This document shows, in pieces, positions 8,212-16,366 of a stretch of 64,000 nt of DNA; the first letter of the stretch is position 1; the number at the start of each line of letters is the position of its first letter. The notes beneath the pieces were generated by a model. That model had not been told where the DNA came from and did no database searches. It saw nothing but the letters and a program-made list of their open reading frames with translations. The position numbers and the translations under genes were made by a program. Location of the stretch: assembly GCF_002742335.1 (NCBI RefSeq), contig NZ_MDGR01000007.1:1864501-1928500 (forward strand), given 5' to 3'. Source of the stretch: Reichenbachiella sp. 5M10. GTDB lineage: Bacteria > Bacteroidota > Bacteroidia > Cytophagales > Cyclobacteriaceae.

Positions 8212-8258
8212 GTCATACTGAGGAATCAGTCTGTTGGCAAGCTGACGGATGACGTGAG
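8212..8258. repeat. Dispersed intergenic repeat, copy B
   Basis: Second copy of the 47-base element at 3001-3047: identical first 13 bases (GTCATACTGAGGA), TGGCAAGCTG centre and GATGACGTGAG end. It lies between the 22-bp array and the amidase gene. GTCAT...ATGACG-bounded intergenic elements are, from memory, widespread in Bacteroidota. Confidence 0.5.
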
Positions 8259-8404
8259 TATCCCTCTAGTCTAGCAGAGAGACTTTAAAAGACCCTTCGT
8301 ATTCATATCAGGCCCTGCATCAAACGGTAATTTATTGATATTGACTGTTTTATGGTATGGATTGAGCGGTTTTATTTGGGAGTTGAGGATGAGAGAGTCT
8401 GTGT

Positions 8405-8893
8405 CTAGCGCTGAGGGAAAAGGGCCTGTACGAATGGCTCCCAGGCAAAGCCTGCGCCTGGGTCAACTTTGCGCCCTGGGCTGAGATCCGAATGGCGGTT
8501 GACCCGGTCCTGGGTGATGCCAAAGTAGTCCACGATGCCTTGGGAGAGTTCGAGTCCTGCGTCCCATTGTGCGGGCGACACCCAGGGCGTCTTGATGGCT
8601 TCCAAGAAGGTCTCGTAGGTATGGAGGCCGGGCACGAGGTATTCGATTCCCACCGAGTGGCTGTTGTATCCTTTGGCGTGCCAGGCCATCGTCTTGGTGT
8701 GTCGGAGTTTGAGTATGTCGCCGTTGGGCTGGATCAAGAAGTGCGCCGATAGCCCGAGGTGTTCGAGCCATTGGTCGGCAGGATAGTCCCGGTCTTCTGT
8801 GTCGATGATCTCGGCCATGGCGTGGATGACGAGGCGGTTGGGGTTTTGGGCTCCACCGCCGAAGTTTGAGTATTTTTTGATTACGTTGAGCAT
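8405..8893 (-). CDS. N-acetylmuramoyl-L-alanine amidase (Amidase_2 / T7-lysozyme type)
   Basis: 162 aa, a single Amidase_2/PGRP fold that cleaves the bond between MurNAc and L-Ala in peptidoglycan. Likely zinc ligands are His24 (LVIHAMAE), His134 (VNRHSDLSPG) and Asp144 (RKVDPG), with the conserved WHA and GIEYLVPG elements between. There is no signal peptide or cell-wall-binding domain, as in phage endolysins, so it needs a release route or acts in self-limited lysis or remodelling. It starts 57 bases after the 1480-aa membrane protein ends, so they are probably co-transcribed. Two 60-base lines counted in it are about 60% G+C, against 43% in a line of the M35 gene. Confidence 0.88.
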   Translation of the reverse strand: MLNVIKKYSNFGGGAQNPNRLVIHAMAEIIDTEDRDYPADQWLEHLGLSAHFLIQPNGDILKLRHTKTMAWHAKGYNSHSVGIEYLVPGLHTYETFLEAIKTPWVSPAQWDAGLELSQGIVDYFGITQDRVNRHSDLSPGRKVDPGAGFAWEPFVQALFPQR

Positions 8894-8950
8894 AGTGTAT
8901 ATGGATTAGGTAGTTAGGTTTCGTGTGAGGGTTGGAGTGATTGTCAGTGG

Positions 8951-11900
8951 CTAGGACCCCTTGCCAAAGGAGAATATGCCGCTGACGCGCAAAAATAAGG
9001 TGATCACTGCGCCGAGGGATCCCAGCAAGGTACTGATGTCGTTCATCGCACTGATCTTGCCGTAGGACAAGAAGATGATCAAGCTAAGGATGAGCAGGGC
9101 TATGACTGCAGAGGCGGTCCCCCATTTGCCTTTTTTACGTGACTCGAGTTCGCGCTCCAAGCTCTCGTTGCTGTTGACTTGTGAGAGGATGAAGTTGGTA
9201 AAGCTCTCGTTCATCAGGCGCAGCGAATGGTCGTACTGGAGGATGCCCTTGTGGAGCAGATCGATGATTCCGTCGGTGTTGTTGGTATTGACGAACTTGT
9301 CCCGGGCTATGTCGTAGACGATGAAGCGCTCTTCGCGCGAAAGCGAATTCCATATCGAGAAGTAGTAGGATGAGGCATACTCTTGGATGTTGAGGGTATA
9401 GTCCTCGTTGATGACGCCTTTGTTTTGGTGTAGGACGTAGTGCTTTTTGAGTCGCTGCAAGAACATGCCGTTGTTGAGCTCAGATTCGATCACCTCTGGA
9501 TAGGTTTGGGGGGCTTCTCTCTCTGAGATGTCCAGACTTTCAAAAGGTACCGTGATGCGGTAAAATCCCCCCAAGAGATGCATCCATTTTTGGTAGTCTA
9601 CATTGATCTGATCAAGGATGATTCGCTTGCTGAGGAGCGTGTTGTCGTTTTTGTGTAGGTCTTGCTGGAGTTGCTCGATGGCATCCTCGTAGTAGTTGTA
9701 CATCTTGCGCGGATTGATATCAGAGGAGATCACGACACGGATGACGGGGTTGTCCACGAGGCGCTGTAGGATGAGCATTTTCTTGCGGTTGTAGGCCAGG
9801 TCGTTGTAGGCATATTCGAAGTGCTCGATGAATACCATCATCGGGGTCTCTTCGCTCAGCTCCTCCTTGAGGGCACGTTGCAGGAGCTCTTTGTTTTGCT
9901 TGTCACCTTTTTTGCTGAGTAGATACAGCTGCGTGATGGTGTGGTCGATGCTGCTGTCTCCCACCTCTCCTCCCATCTCGAGGGATTTTTCGTTGAGATC
10001 AAAGAGGTCAATCGAGATGAAATAGGCCTTCTTCATCTCACGGAGCTTTTCGCGAATCACGAAAATATGGGCGGCATTGACCCCTACCACGAGGCTGTTG
10101 TTGAACGAACTGCTCTTGCCGTCGTAGAAGTCGCTGATCTTGATGATCTGTTCGGCATAGGAAGAGAGCGAGCGTTGGCTGATCAACTCATCCGAATAGT
10201 CCTTGAAATCCAACCCAAAAATGCGGTGTACACAGTACTCGAGGATACGATAGATCACTACCATGAGGATCATCACAAACAGCACATGCACCACCCAGTT
10301 GGATTGGACGATGGACATCAGAGATTGTGCGGGAGTAGAGATTTTGAGGTGATCCTTGCCCGATTCAAAAAAAACACTGCTGTAGGTGATGCTGTCGGTA
10401 TGCTCGTAGGCATACATCCACGAACTATCGACCGCTGCATCGGTCAGGTAGCCTTGGCTTGCCTCTCCATAGTCATCAAAGTGAACCCGTATATGGTCGT
10501 AGTAGCTGTGAAAGAGGCTGGCGCGGAGTTGGGGCGTGGTGGTGACATTTCGGGTGACATGGTTGTACCCCTTGGGGATCACAAACTTGGCGTTTTGGAC
10601 TGTGTCCTTTGGGTCGATCTGAATGTAATCGCCATTGACACGGACGCGGTTGCAGGGGTTGGGCCAGGCGAGCTGGTTCATATTCCGCATGAACCCTTGG
10701 GGGTCTTTGATCTTGAACTTCTCCTCTGCTTCTTTGGTGTTGTAGTAATCCAGCATTTTGGTCGCTACCCAGCCATCACTTTTCTGCTTGACCGATAGGA
10801 TGTTGTGCTTGTAGAGGACTTCTTTTTCCGTATGGAAATTGATGGCAAAGAAGATCATCGTCGGAAAAATGGACAATACCATCACCCACGAAAAACAGTA
10901 GTACTTGTAGACGGTAAACTTCTTGATCTTGAACCAGGCGTTTTGCATGGTGCGCAAATGCTCTCCCCATGGCTTGGCTTGGTTTTTCCCGAATAGGGAA
11001 TAAATGATCCCAATCACGCTCCCCAAAAACACCAAAACGAGTGCTTCGTTGAGCAGGATGCCCCCACCCGTCATCCGTACAAAATCATAGATGTAGATGC
11101 GTCCCGCATAGGACAAGGCCACCAAAAACAAGACAATAGCAAACAGGGTCTTGGGACGGCTGGTGTCCGCAAAGTGTGTGTATACCCGCTTGGCATATGG
11201 CAAATGAGTGGAGAGCACATAGTAGTGGGTGCACATGAGTACGATCGCGACAAACAGGACCGAGTGGATGAGCAAGTCCATGTAGGTCCTAAACCAATAC
11301 CAGGTCAGTACGAGGTAGAGCATCCCGAGGGCATTGGTGAGGAGCAGGCGAAAGTAGATGCGCTCGTAGCTGCCCTGACTGTCGTAGTAGGGTCGCATCC
11401 AGTTGAAGGGAAAGATGCTCTGCTTGAGTTTGACGCGCTTGTTGGTGACCAGATAGATCACCACGAAACAGACCGAGAGCAGCAGGTAAAAGGCGAAGAG
11501 CATCTCAATGGTCACGTTGAGCGCGATGGCGTTGGGAGAGCGCACGTACTGGTGGTCCACGAAAGTCGCCAGGTGATAGCCCGGAAATTGCTCAAAGGGT
11601 CGGATGTACATGTAGTGGCGGTTGCCAGCATACTTGACCGAAGCAAAACGCTCGACATGACTGGGGAGGTATCTGTCAAACTCATTTTGTGTCTCGTCGA
11701 GGAAGTTCTCGTTGAGGTTGCGGGTCTTGTCCGAGTGAAACAGCGTGTTTCCCTTGTCATCAAAGACGCAAAAGCCATAGCCTACCTCCATGATGGGGTC
11801 CATCAGTGTGACGGTCGTGCTGTGCTGGGCAAAGACCGGTAGCGCGGGGTTGCCACTGTACATCCCTACACCGACCTCATAGGTCCCGTCCGTGATGGAT

Positions 11901-13393
11901 CGGATGGACTCGATGGCGATCATGAGCGAATCCTCTCCGTAGATCATCCCTTCGCCTTTGATGATGTCGGTGATGTATTGGCGGTGCTTCAGGTCGAGGC
12001 TGGCTTTCTCTGGCTCGGTAAAATTGGAAAGAGAGACCCGCATTTTGCCTTTGGTGTCGGTCCAAAAAAAGCCGTTGGAATAGGGAAAGCGATCCAGCAG
12101 CCCCCCTCCCTGCTGACTGATGTTGGCAAAGCCCGTGATGTCACGGTTGAGGTGTGGTGCCTCAAATTGCCCAAAGAAGGGGTGTTTGCGGATCTGTTCT
12201 CTGACCTTGACGGTGTCAGCGCCCTGCATGTGTGCTACATCGGCATGTGTCACATTCTTGATGGAGTTCATTTGCTCGATGATGGCGCTGAGTTCGCCGT
12301 GGATCCCCTTGTGTACGCGGCGGTTGAGCCGCCTGAGCTTTTCTTTCTGATTGCTATGCTCATAGCTGAGGTTGGAGGTAAAAAAGAGAAACAACAAGAT
12401 CCAGACAGCACTACCGATGATGATCGACGTCCCTGCAAAAAACACATCCGAAATGTAGAGGCGTTCGACGTTGCTCATGATTTTGAGTTTGAGGATGGGG
12501 AGCCCCAGGATCATGAGTATGATCAAAATCGCCACGATCGTGATCATAAACACCGATACCTCACGCTTCTGATTGTTGAATGCGGAGATGTTGACACACC
12601 CGGTCAGGTAAAGTCCGTTTGTGCCCTTGAGTGCTGTACTGAAGGCGATGTACTGCTCATACCCCAAGTCCAGTTCAAAATAGCCCATGGAGGTGATCCG
12701 GTAGGCGATAGAATCTGTCGTGAGGTTGATGTTGCCATGGGGGTTGTTGGTGTATAGGGTTTTGGGCCCGTCGGGGTGCTGTGGATTGGTGACGAGCACA
12801 AAATCAAAAACATCCTTGCGGGTGATGAGTGGGTTGCTAAAAAAGGCAGAATTGTCCATGTTGAATACTGCGACGGAGTCTCCATGGCTGTAGTAAAAAG
12901 CAATTTGCTTTTCAGATACGCTGTACTTCTGTGTCGTGGGTTTGGGTACGGTTGTTTTTGCAGCAGATGGGGTATCAGAGGGGGCTGGAGCAGGTTGCTC
13001 CGCTGGGGACGGTTTGGAGGGGGTTGGGGCACTGCTTTGGGTCGGGTGATAGTCACTCCTCAGGGACTCTTCCAGTGACATCCAGCCGTTTTGGTAATGA
13101 AACGAGACCTGCTTTTGACCGATTTGATAGTTGGGGGTTCGGGTCTTTTTTGGGGACGGCGTGGGCTTAGGCGTGCTCTTTTCTATAGTCAGAAACTTGG
13201 TCTGAAATATCTTGTAGTGATTTTCGAGACTTGAGTACACGTTTTTGTTCATCTGAGAAACGATCCGCATGTCGTTGGCGATGACCTCTTTCTCCTGATT
13301 TTGGACATAGACAAAGAAGTAATAGAAAAAAACGAGTCCAATAAAGATCATCGTGAAGGAGATGATCCACCACTTGTTGTTCGTAGCTCCCAT
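8951..13393 (-). CDS. 1480-aa polytopic sensor-like protein with degenerate NTPase and winged-helix domains
   Basis: Very large inner-membrane protein. Read by eye: TM1 at 9-29; an extracytoplasmic region 30-279 with a Pro/Thr/Ser-rich linker (72-158); TM2-3 (280-340); a second extracytoplasmic region 341-627 resembling a Cache-type sensor; five TMs (628-800) and TM9 (830-850); a third extracytoplasmic domain 851-1032; TM10; a cytoplasmic region 1051-1423; and two terminal TMs. The cytoplasmic region looks like a STAND/AAA-type module with a Walker-B-like PMMVFIEHFEYA but no GK[ST] P-loop where expected (VVGVNAAHI, about 1103-1111). A winged-helix-like segment follows (WNSLSREERFIVYDIA to LMNESFTNFIL). 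No catalytic output domain is visible. Probably a signalling scaffold; not assigned to a named family. Confidence 0.8.
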   Translation of the reverse strand: MGATNNKWWIISFTMIFIGLVFFYYFFVYVQNQEKEVIANDMRIVSQMNKNVYSSLENHYKIFQTKFLTIEKSTPKPTPSPKKTRTPNYQIGQKQVSFHYQNGWMSLEESLRSDYHPTQSSAPTPSKPSPAEQPAPAPSDTPSAAKTTVPKPTTQKYSVSEKQIAFYYSHGDSVAVFNMDNSAFFSNPLITRKDVFDFVLVTNPQHPDGPKTLYTNNPHGNINLTTDSIAYRITSMGYFELDLGYEQYIAFSTALKGTNGLYLTGCVNISAFNNQKREVSVFMITIVAILIILMILGLPILKLKIMSNVERLYISDVFFAGTSIIIGSAVWILLFLFFTSNLSYEHSNQKEKLRRLNRRVHKGIHGELSAIIEQMNSIKNVTHADVAHMQGADTVKVREQIRKHPFFGQFEAPHLNRDITGFANISQQGGGLLDRFPYSNGFFWTDTKGKMRVSLSNFTEPEKASLDLKHRQYITDIIKGEGMIYGEDSLMIAIESIRSITDGTYEVGVGMYSGNPALPVFAQHSTTVTLMDPIMEVGYGFCVFDDKGNTLFHSDKTRNLNENFLDETQNEFDRYLPSHVERFASVKYAGNRHYMYIRPFEQFPGYHLATFVDHQYVRSPNAIALNVTIEMLFAFYLLLSVCFVVIYLVTNKRVKLKQSIFPFNWMRPYYDSQGSYERIYFRLLLTNALGMLYLVLTWYWFRTYMDLLIHSVLFVAIVLMCTHYYVLSTHLPYAKRVYTHFADTSRPKTLFAIVLFLVALSYAGRIYIYDFVRMTGGGILLNEALVLVFLGSVIGIIYSLFGKNQAKPWGEHLRTMQNAWFKIKKFTVYKYYCFSWVMVLSIFPTMIFFAINFHTEKEVLYKHNILSVKQKSDGWVATKMLDYYNTKEAEEKFKIKDPQGFMRNMNQLAWPNPCNRVRVNGDYIQIDPKDTVQNAKFVIPKGYNHVTRNVTTTPQLRASLFHSYYDHIRVHFDDYGEASQGYLTDAAVDSSWMYAYEHTDSITYSSVFFESGKDHLKISTPAQSLMSIVQSNWVVHVLFVMILMVVIYRILEYCVHRIFGLDFKDYSDELISQRSLSSYAEQIIKISDFYDGKSSSFNNSLVVGVNAAHIFVIREKLREMKKAYFISIDLFDLNEKSLEMGGEVGDSSIDHTITQLYLLSKKGDKQNKELLQRALKEELSEETPMMVFIEHFEYAYNDLAYNRKKMLILQRLVDNPVIRVVISSDINPRKMYNYYEDAIEQLQQDLHKNDNTLLSKRIILDQINVDYQKWMHLLGGFYRITVPFESLDISEREAPQTYPEVIESELNNGMFLQRLKKHYVLHQNKGVINEDYTLNIQEYASSYYFSIWNSLSREERFIVYDIARDKFVNTNNTDGIIDLLHKGILQYDHSLRLMNESFTNFILSQVNSNESLERELESRKKGKWGTASAVIALLILSLIIFLSYGKISAMNDISTLLGSLGAVITLFLRVSGIFSFGKGS

Positions 13394-13503
13394 GGGCCAT
13401 TAGATTGGTTTGCTTTGTTGCGGTTAGGTTTGTGCCAAAGTACGATTTAAACACATGGTTATCAATACCTTGAATTTGGTATATTGTAGTGCTCGATGAT
13501 GAC

Positions 13504-14514
13504 CTAATGCTCTCTGTTCGAATCGTCGAGTTTCACTTGAAAGGAGGTCCGTTTGGAAGACTCCTCGGAGGATTGCGCACGTCCTGCACCACGCAGTGCC
13601 ATCAGGTTGTTGAGCAGCCCAAACCAAAACGGCGCCCCTAGCGATATGGCCAAGGCGGTGATGATCCAGCCCAGCAATGCCCGAAAGAAATTGCCCGCAC
13701 TCTCAAAGGGGTAACTTTCGGATTGCCTGTCCCATCCCAGGGCGAGTGCATTGGTATTGACTACCAACTGCTTTTCGTAAAACTTCGCCAATTTGTCCTG
13801 CGCCTGCTGCATCGCTAGGACGGTAGAGTCTGGCAGAGCGGTCTGTGTGGCCGTATCTGCGGCAGTATCCTTGAGGTATGTCGCGGCACTCCCTGCGACC
13901 TGTGTGCGTAGGTCGGAGTTTTCGGACAGGGTTTTGTAGATGCGTAGTGTATTGACATTGAGTCCGATAGCAATGACGATACTGATGCCAAAGGTGAGCG
14001 CCTTGATGTAGCGGTTGAACCACCCCTGTCCCCGCTCGACCGTCTCGTTGAACCACGCTTCGATACGACGACCAAAATCGTTGATGTCTTCGTTGGCCTC
14101 CTTGGCAAAGGATTGAAGGAGTCCTTTGGTCTCCTCTCCCAAGATGGGAATATCCTCGATGGCTTGCGAAAGATTCTTTTGGTTGAGGCTGGAAAATTTG
14201 CCCACTTTGTCGACCTCACCTTCGGTACGAATCAAGTCCAACACCACTTTGGCAAATTTGTCACTGCCGATGTATGAGGGCAATTTTTTCTTGGTCTTGG
14301 CGAGGTACTTGATCATCGGGTGCTTGTAAAACCGCTCCGAAAAGGCAGTGTTGTCCTCGTCATCCAATGCCCGCTGTATGACCTTTTTGAGGTTTTTGGC
14401 ACGGATGGCAAATATCGACGACACGTATTCGACCAGTAGCGTGACCAGTGTACTGAAGAGCAGGTAGACAAAGACCAAGCTGATTACTATTTCTAGGGTT
14501 TCAAATCCAATCAT
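13504..14514 (-). CDS. 336-aa inner-membrane protein of unknown function
   Basis: About three transmembrane segments: one at the N-terminus (about 9-33), one near 170-190 and one near 270-300. The cytoplasmic stretch between the first two carries YKHPMIKYLAKTKKKLPSYI and then FAKVVLDLI. From memory this 'HP-I...PSYI...FA-LL' signature marks a widespread uncharacterised membrane family in several phyla. It sits 110 bases upstream of the 1480-aa protein and 109 bases downstream of the outer-membrane barrel gene, on the same strand, so it probably belongs to one envelope system with them. No enzymatic motif seen. Confidence 0.7.
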   Translation of the reverse strand: MIGFETLEIVISLVFVYLLFSTLVTLLVEYVSSIFAIRAKNLKKVIQRALDDEDNTAFSERFYKHPMIKYLAKTKKKLPSYIGSDKFAKVVLDLIRTEGEVDKVGKFSSLNQKNLSQAIEDIPILGEETKGLLQSFAKEANEDINDFGRRIEAWFNETVERGQGWFNRYIKALTFGISIVIAIGLNVNTLRIYKTLSENSDLRTQVAGSAATYLKDTAADTATQTALPDSTVLAMQQAQDKLAKFYEKQLVVNTNALALGWDRQSESYPFESAGNFFRALLGWIITALAISLGAPFWFGLLNNLMALRGAGRAQSSEESSKRTSFQVKLDDSNREH

Positions 14515-14623
14515 CTTCGTTTGTTGAGGTGGGTGGGTGTACTAAAAATTGAGTGTTGATTCGGACATAAAAGTAACACGATCAATGCCTTGGCTGCAAC
14601 TACTTTGGGTTCTATTTGCATCT

Positions 14624-15796
14624 CTATTGGTTGAAGGAATACTTCAAGCTGAGGGAAGACTTGAACTTGGAAGAGTCATCCTCCCCGTATACATCTTCGA
14701 TCCCTGCATAAAACTGCACCCAAAAATCTTTGAGCAATTTGAATTCCGTCCCGAGGTTGAGCAAACCAGTAGCTTGTTCGGTGATCACGTCACTGCTTTG
14801 GTACTGGTACTCGCCATATACCCTAAAGGTGTCGTTACCGAAATAGAGCCGGCTGTTGAGCGAGACGATCGGATCGGTCTCTTGGTGCATCTGTAGGTTG
14901 CCTCCCAAGAGCAGCTGCCCCGATTTGCCGACAGGTAGAGACTGTGTGAGCCAAAGCTGGATACCTCCATATTGGATGTTTTGGGCCAGTGAGTCGATGG
15001 ACTCCCCTACTACGGCAAATGCCAGATCGGTACGTGTGGCATTCCAAGCGTTTTGGTTGAATGCTACGATCAAGCCTTGTGTCGTGGTGTGCGAGTAGGT
15101 TTTGAACTTCTCAAACTCTTTTTGGAGCGTATCATCCTCTAGATATGTTTTGAGTGCGGCACTCTTTTTTTGTAGAAAAGCAAATAGCAGCAGGTTCTCT
15201 TTGAAGTAGGCTGCTCGTTGCTTCTGTTGGTCTTCTGTAATGTTCCGTGGAGAGACTCCTTTCCAAGCATTCCACTCATCAAATGCGAAGACTTGTAGGT
15301 CGTTTTCCAAGCGCTGTTGATCATAGATCATGTCCAAGTAGTCCGAGTTGAGTAGGTCGGCATTTTTGCCCGCGATCTTGACTCGATAACCCAGAGCGAC
15401 CTGCGTGAACCCTGTGTCATTGTCACGTGCCGATCCGACACTGAAGCTGGAATTGTAGGCCAGTCTTTTGAAGGGGTCTTGCCGGTATTCGGAGACAGTC
15501 CAGTCTTTGGAAAGGAGCTTCCATGGAGCAAAATCCACTGCGAAATTGGCTGGGATCACTGCCTCGCTCCCGTCGACAAAAGGATCAAAAGCCAAGGCAA
15601 ATTTTTGTACATCCGATGGACGCATAAGGTTGCTAGGGTCTGTTCCCAGGGCTTTGAAGGCGGGCAGATCCGGTACAGCAAAATCCAATAGCAATGAGTC
15701 TACGTCGTAGTTGCCCCATGAATTGGAGACGTCTTGGGCGTGCAGGAGGCTCGTCATCGTCACGAGGAGTATGAGGGTGATGAGGTGGTGTTTCAT
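14624..15796 (-). CDS. Outer-membrane beta-barrel-like protein, unknown
   Basis: 390 aa with a signal peptide ending SLLHAQ. The C-terminal half (about 215-390) is made of alternating amphipathic strands (FAVVGESIDSL, GIQLWLTQSLPVG, LRVYGEYQYQ-like segments) and ends in an aromatic/Asn residue pattern (SLSLKYSFNQ), typical of Bacteroidota outer-membrane barrels. The N-terminal part is more helical. Its start overlaps the stop of the upstream 138-aa protein by 4 bases (ATGA), so they are translationally coupled. In this cluster it would supply the outer-membrane partner of the inner-membrane proteins downstream. Confidence 0.7.
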   Translation of the reverse strand: MKHHLITLILLVTMTSLLHAQDVSNSWGNYDVDSLLLDFAVPDLPAFKALGTDPSNLMRPSDVQKFALAFDPFVDGSEAVIPANFAVDFAPWKLLSKDWTVSEYRQDPFKRLAYNSSFSVGSARDNDTGFTQVALGYRVKIAGKNADLLNSDYLDMIYDQQRLENDLQVFAFDEWNAWKGVSPRNITEDQQKQRAAYFKENLLLFAFLQKKSAALKTYLEDDTLQKEFEKFKTYSHTTTQGLIVAFNQNAWNATRTDLAFAVVGESIDSLAQNIQYGGIQLWLTQSLPVGKSGQLLLGGNLQMHQETDPIVSLNSRLYFGNDTFRVYGEYQYQSSDVITEQATGLLNLGTEFKLLKDFWVQFYAGIEDVYGEDDSSKFKSSLSLKYSFNQ

Positions 15797-16209
15797 GCTA
15801 GTCGTAGTAAGGCGGACAAGGTGGGGTGATGTCCCCCGTCGTTGAGATCAATTGTGTGCTCGTAGGTCACTTCTCCGATGGTAGTTTGCTCTTCGATATC
15901 GTCTCCCTGGGAAAACTCCATCACGATACGGTAGGGTACTGCATCACGGTCTGTGTGTACAGTGCAGATCAGCTCGACAAAGCGGTCGTCGTTTTGCTCG
16001 ACTGGCTCGTCTTCTTTGGAGCTATCTTTCAACCAAAAGATATCGTCGTGAGGTTGTTTGTTGTTGCCGATCTCATGGAGGACTATTTTGTCTTCGTTGG
16101 CTCTAGCGCCCCATAGTCGCAGTGTATAGGAGACGATGACCAGTCCATGAGCTTCTATGTTGACATGCAATCGACCCTGATTCGGATCAAAAGGGATGGT
16201 TTGTGCCAT
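15793..16209 (-). CDS. 138-aa beta-rich hypothetical protein
   Basis: First gene of the accessory envelope cluster. The frame is open further upstream to 16293, but ATG 16209 gives a compact soluble product beginning AQTIPFDPNQGRLHVNIEAHGL; the upstream part would add an unlikely hydrophobic/basic leader. It is rich in beta-prone segments and acidic residues (KDSSKEDEPVEQNDDR, EFSQGDDIEEQ) and has no signal peptide, TM or recognised motif. It is coupled by an ATGA overlap to the outer-membrane barrel gene. Possibly a cytoplasmic or adaptor beta-sandwich; function unknown. Confidence 0.6.
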   Translation of the reverse strand: MAQTIPFDPNQGRLHVNIEAHGLVIVSYTLRLWGARANEDKIVLHEIGNNKQPHDDIFWLKDSSKEDEPVEQNDDRFVELICTVHTDRDAVPYRIVMEFSQGDDIEEQTTIGEVTYEHTIDLNDGGHHPTLSALLRLA

Positions 16210-16366
16210 TGTTTTTGTGCTTAGGTATTTGGATGGTCTAAGTAACACATAGATTTTGGCAATGGCAATCCCGAGAACTAGGTATTCACTCAAAGAATAG
16301 CGGCAAGTCTCGTGTTATTCGTGCTCGGGGCGAGTGTCTTGCAGCTTTCGTTTGGTTTGTTAGAGC

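Noticed and set aside
9941..12757. Long plus-strand open frames inside the 1480-aa gene
   Set aside because: They are antisense to a clearly coding minus-strand gene with good domain content, have poor composition (His/Asp/Val-rich), and lack recognisable motifs.
6103..16209. Prophage
   Set aside because: An endolysin-like amidase, an HU-like protein and a spanin-like pair are present, but no capsid, tail, terminase, integrase or attachment sites were seen.
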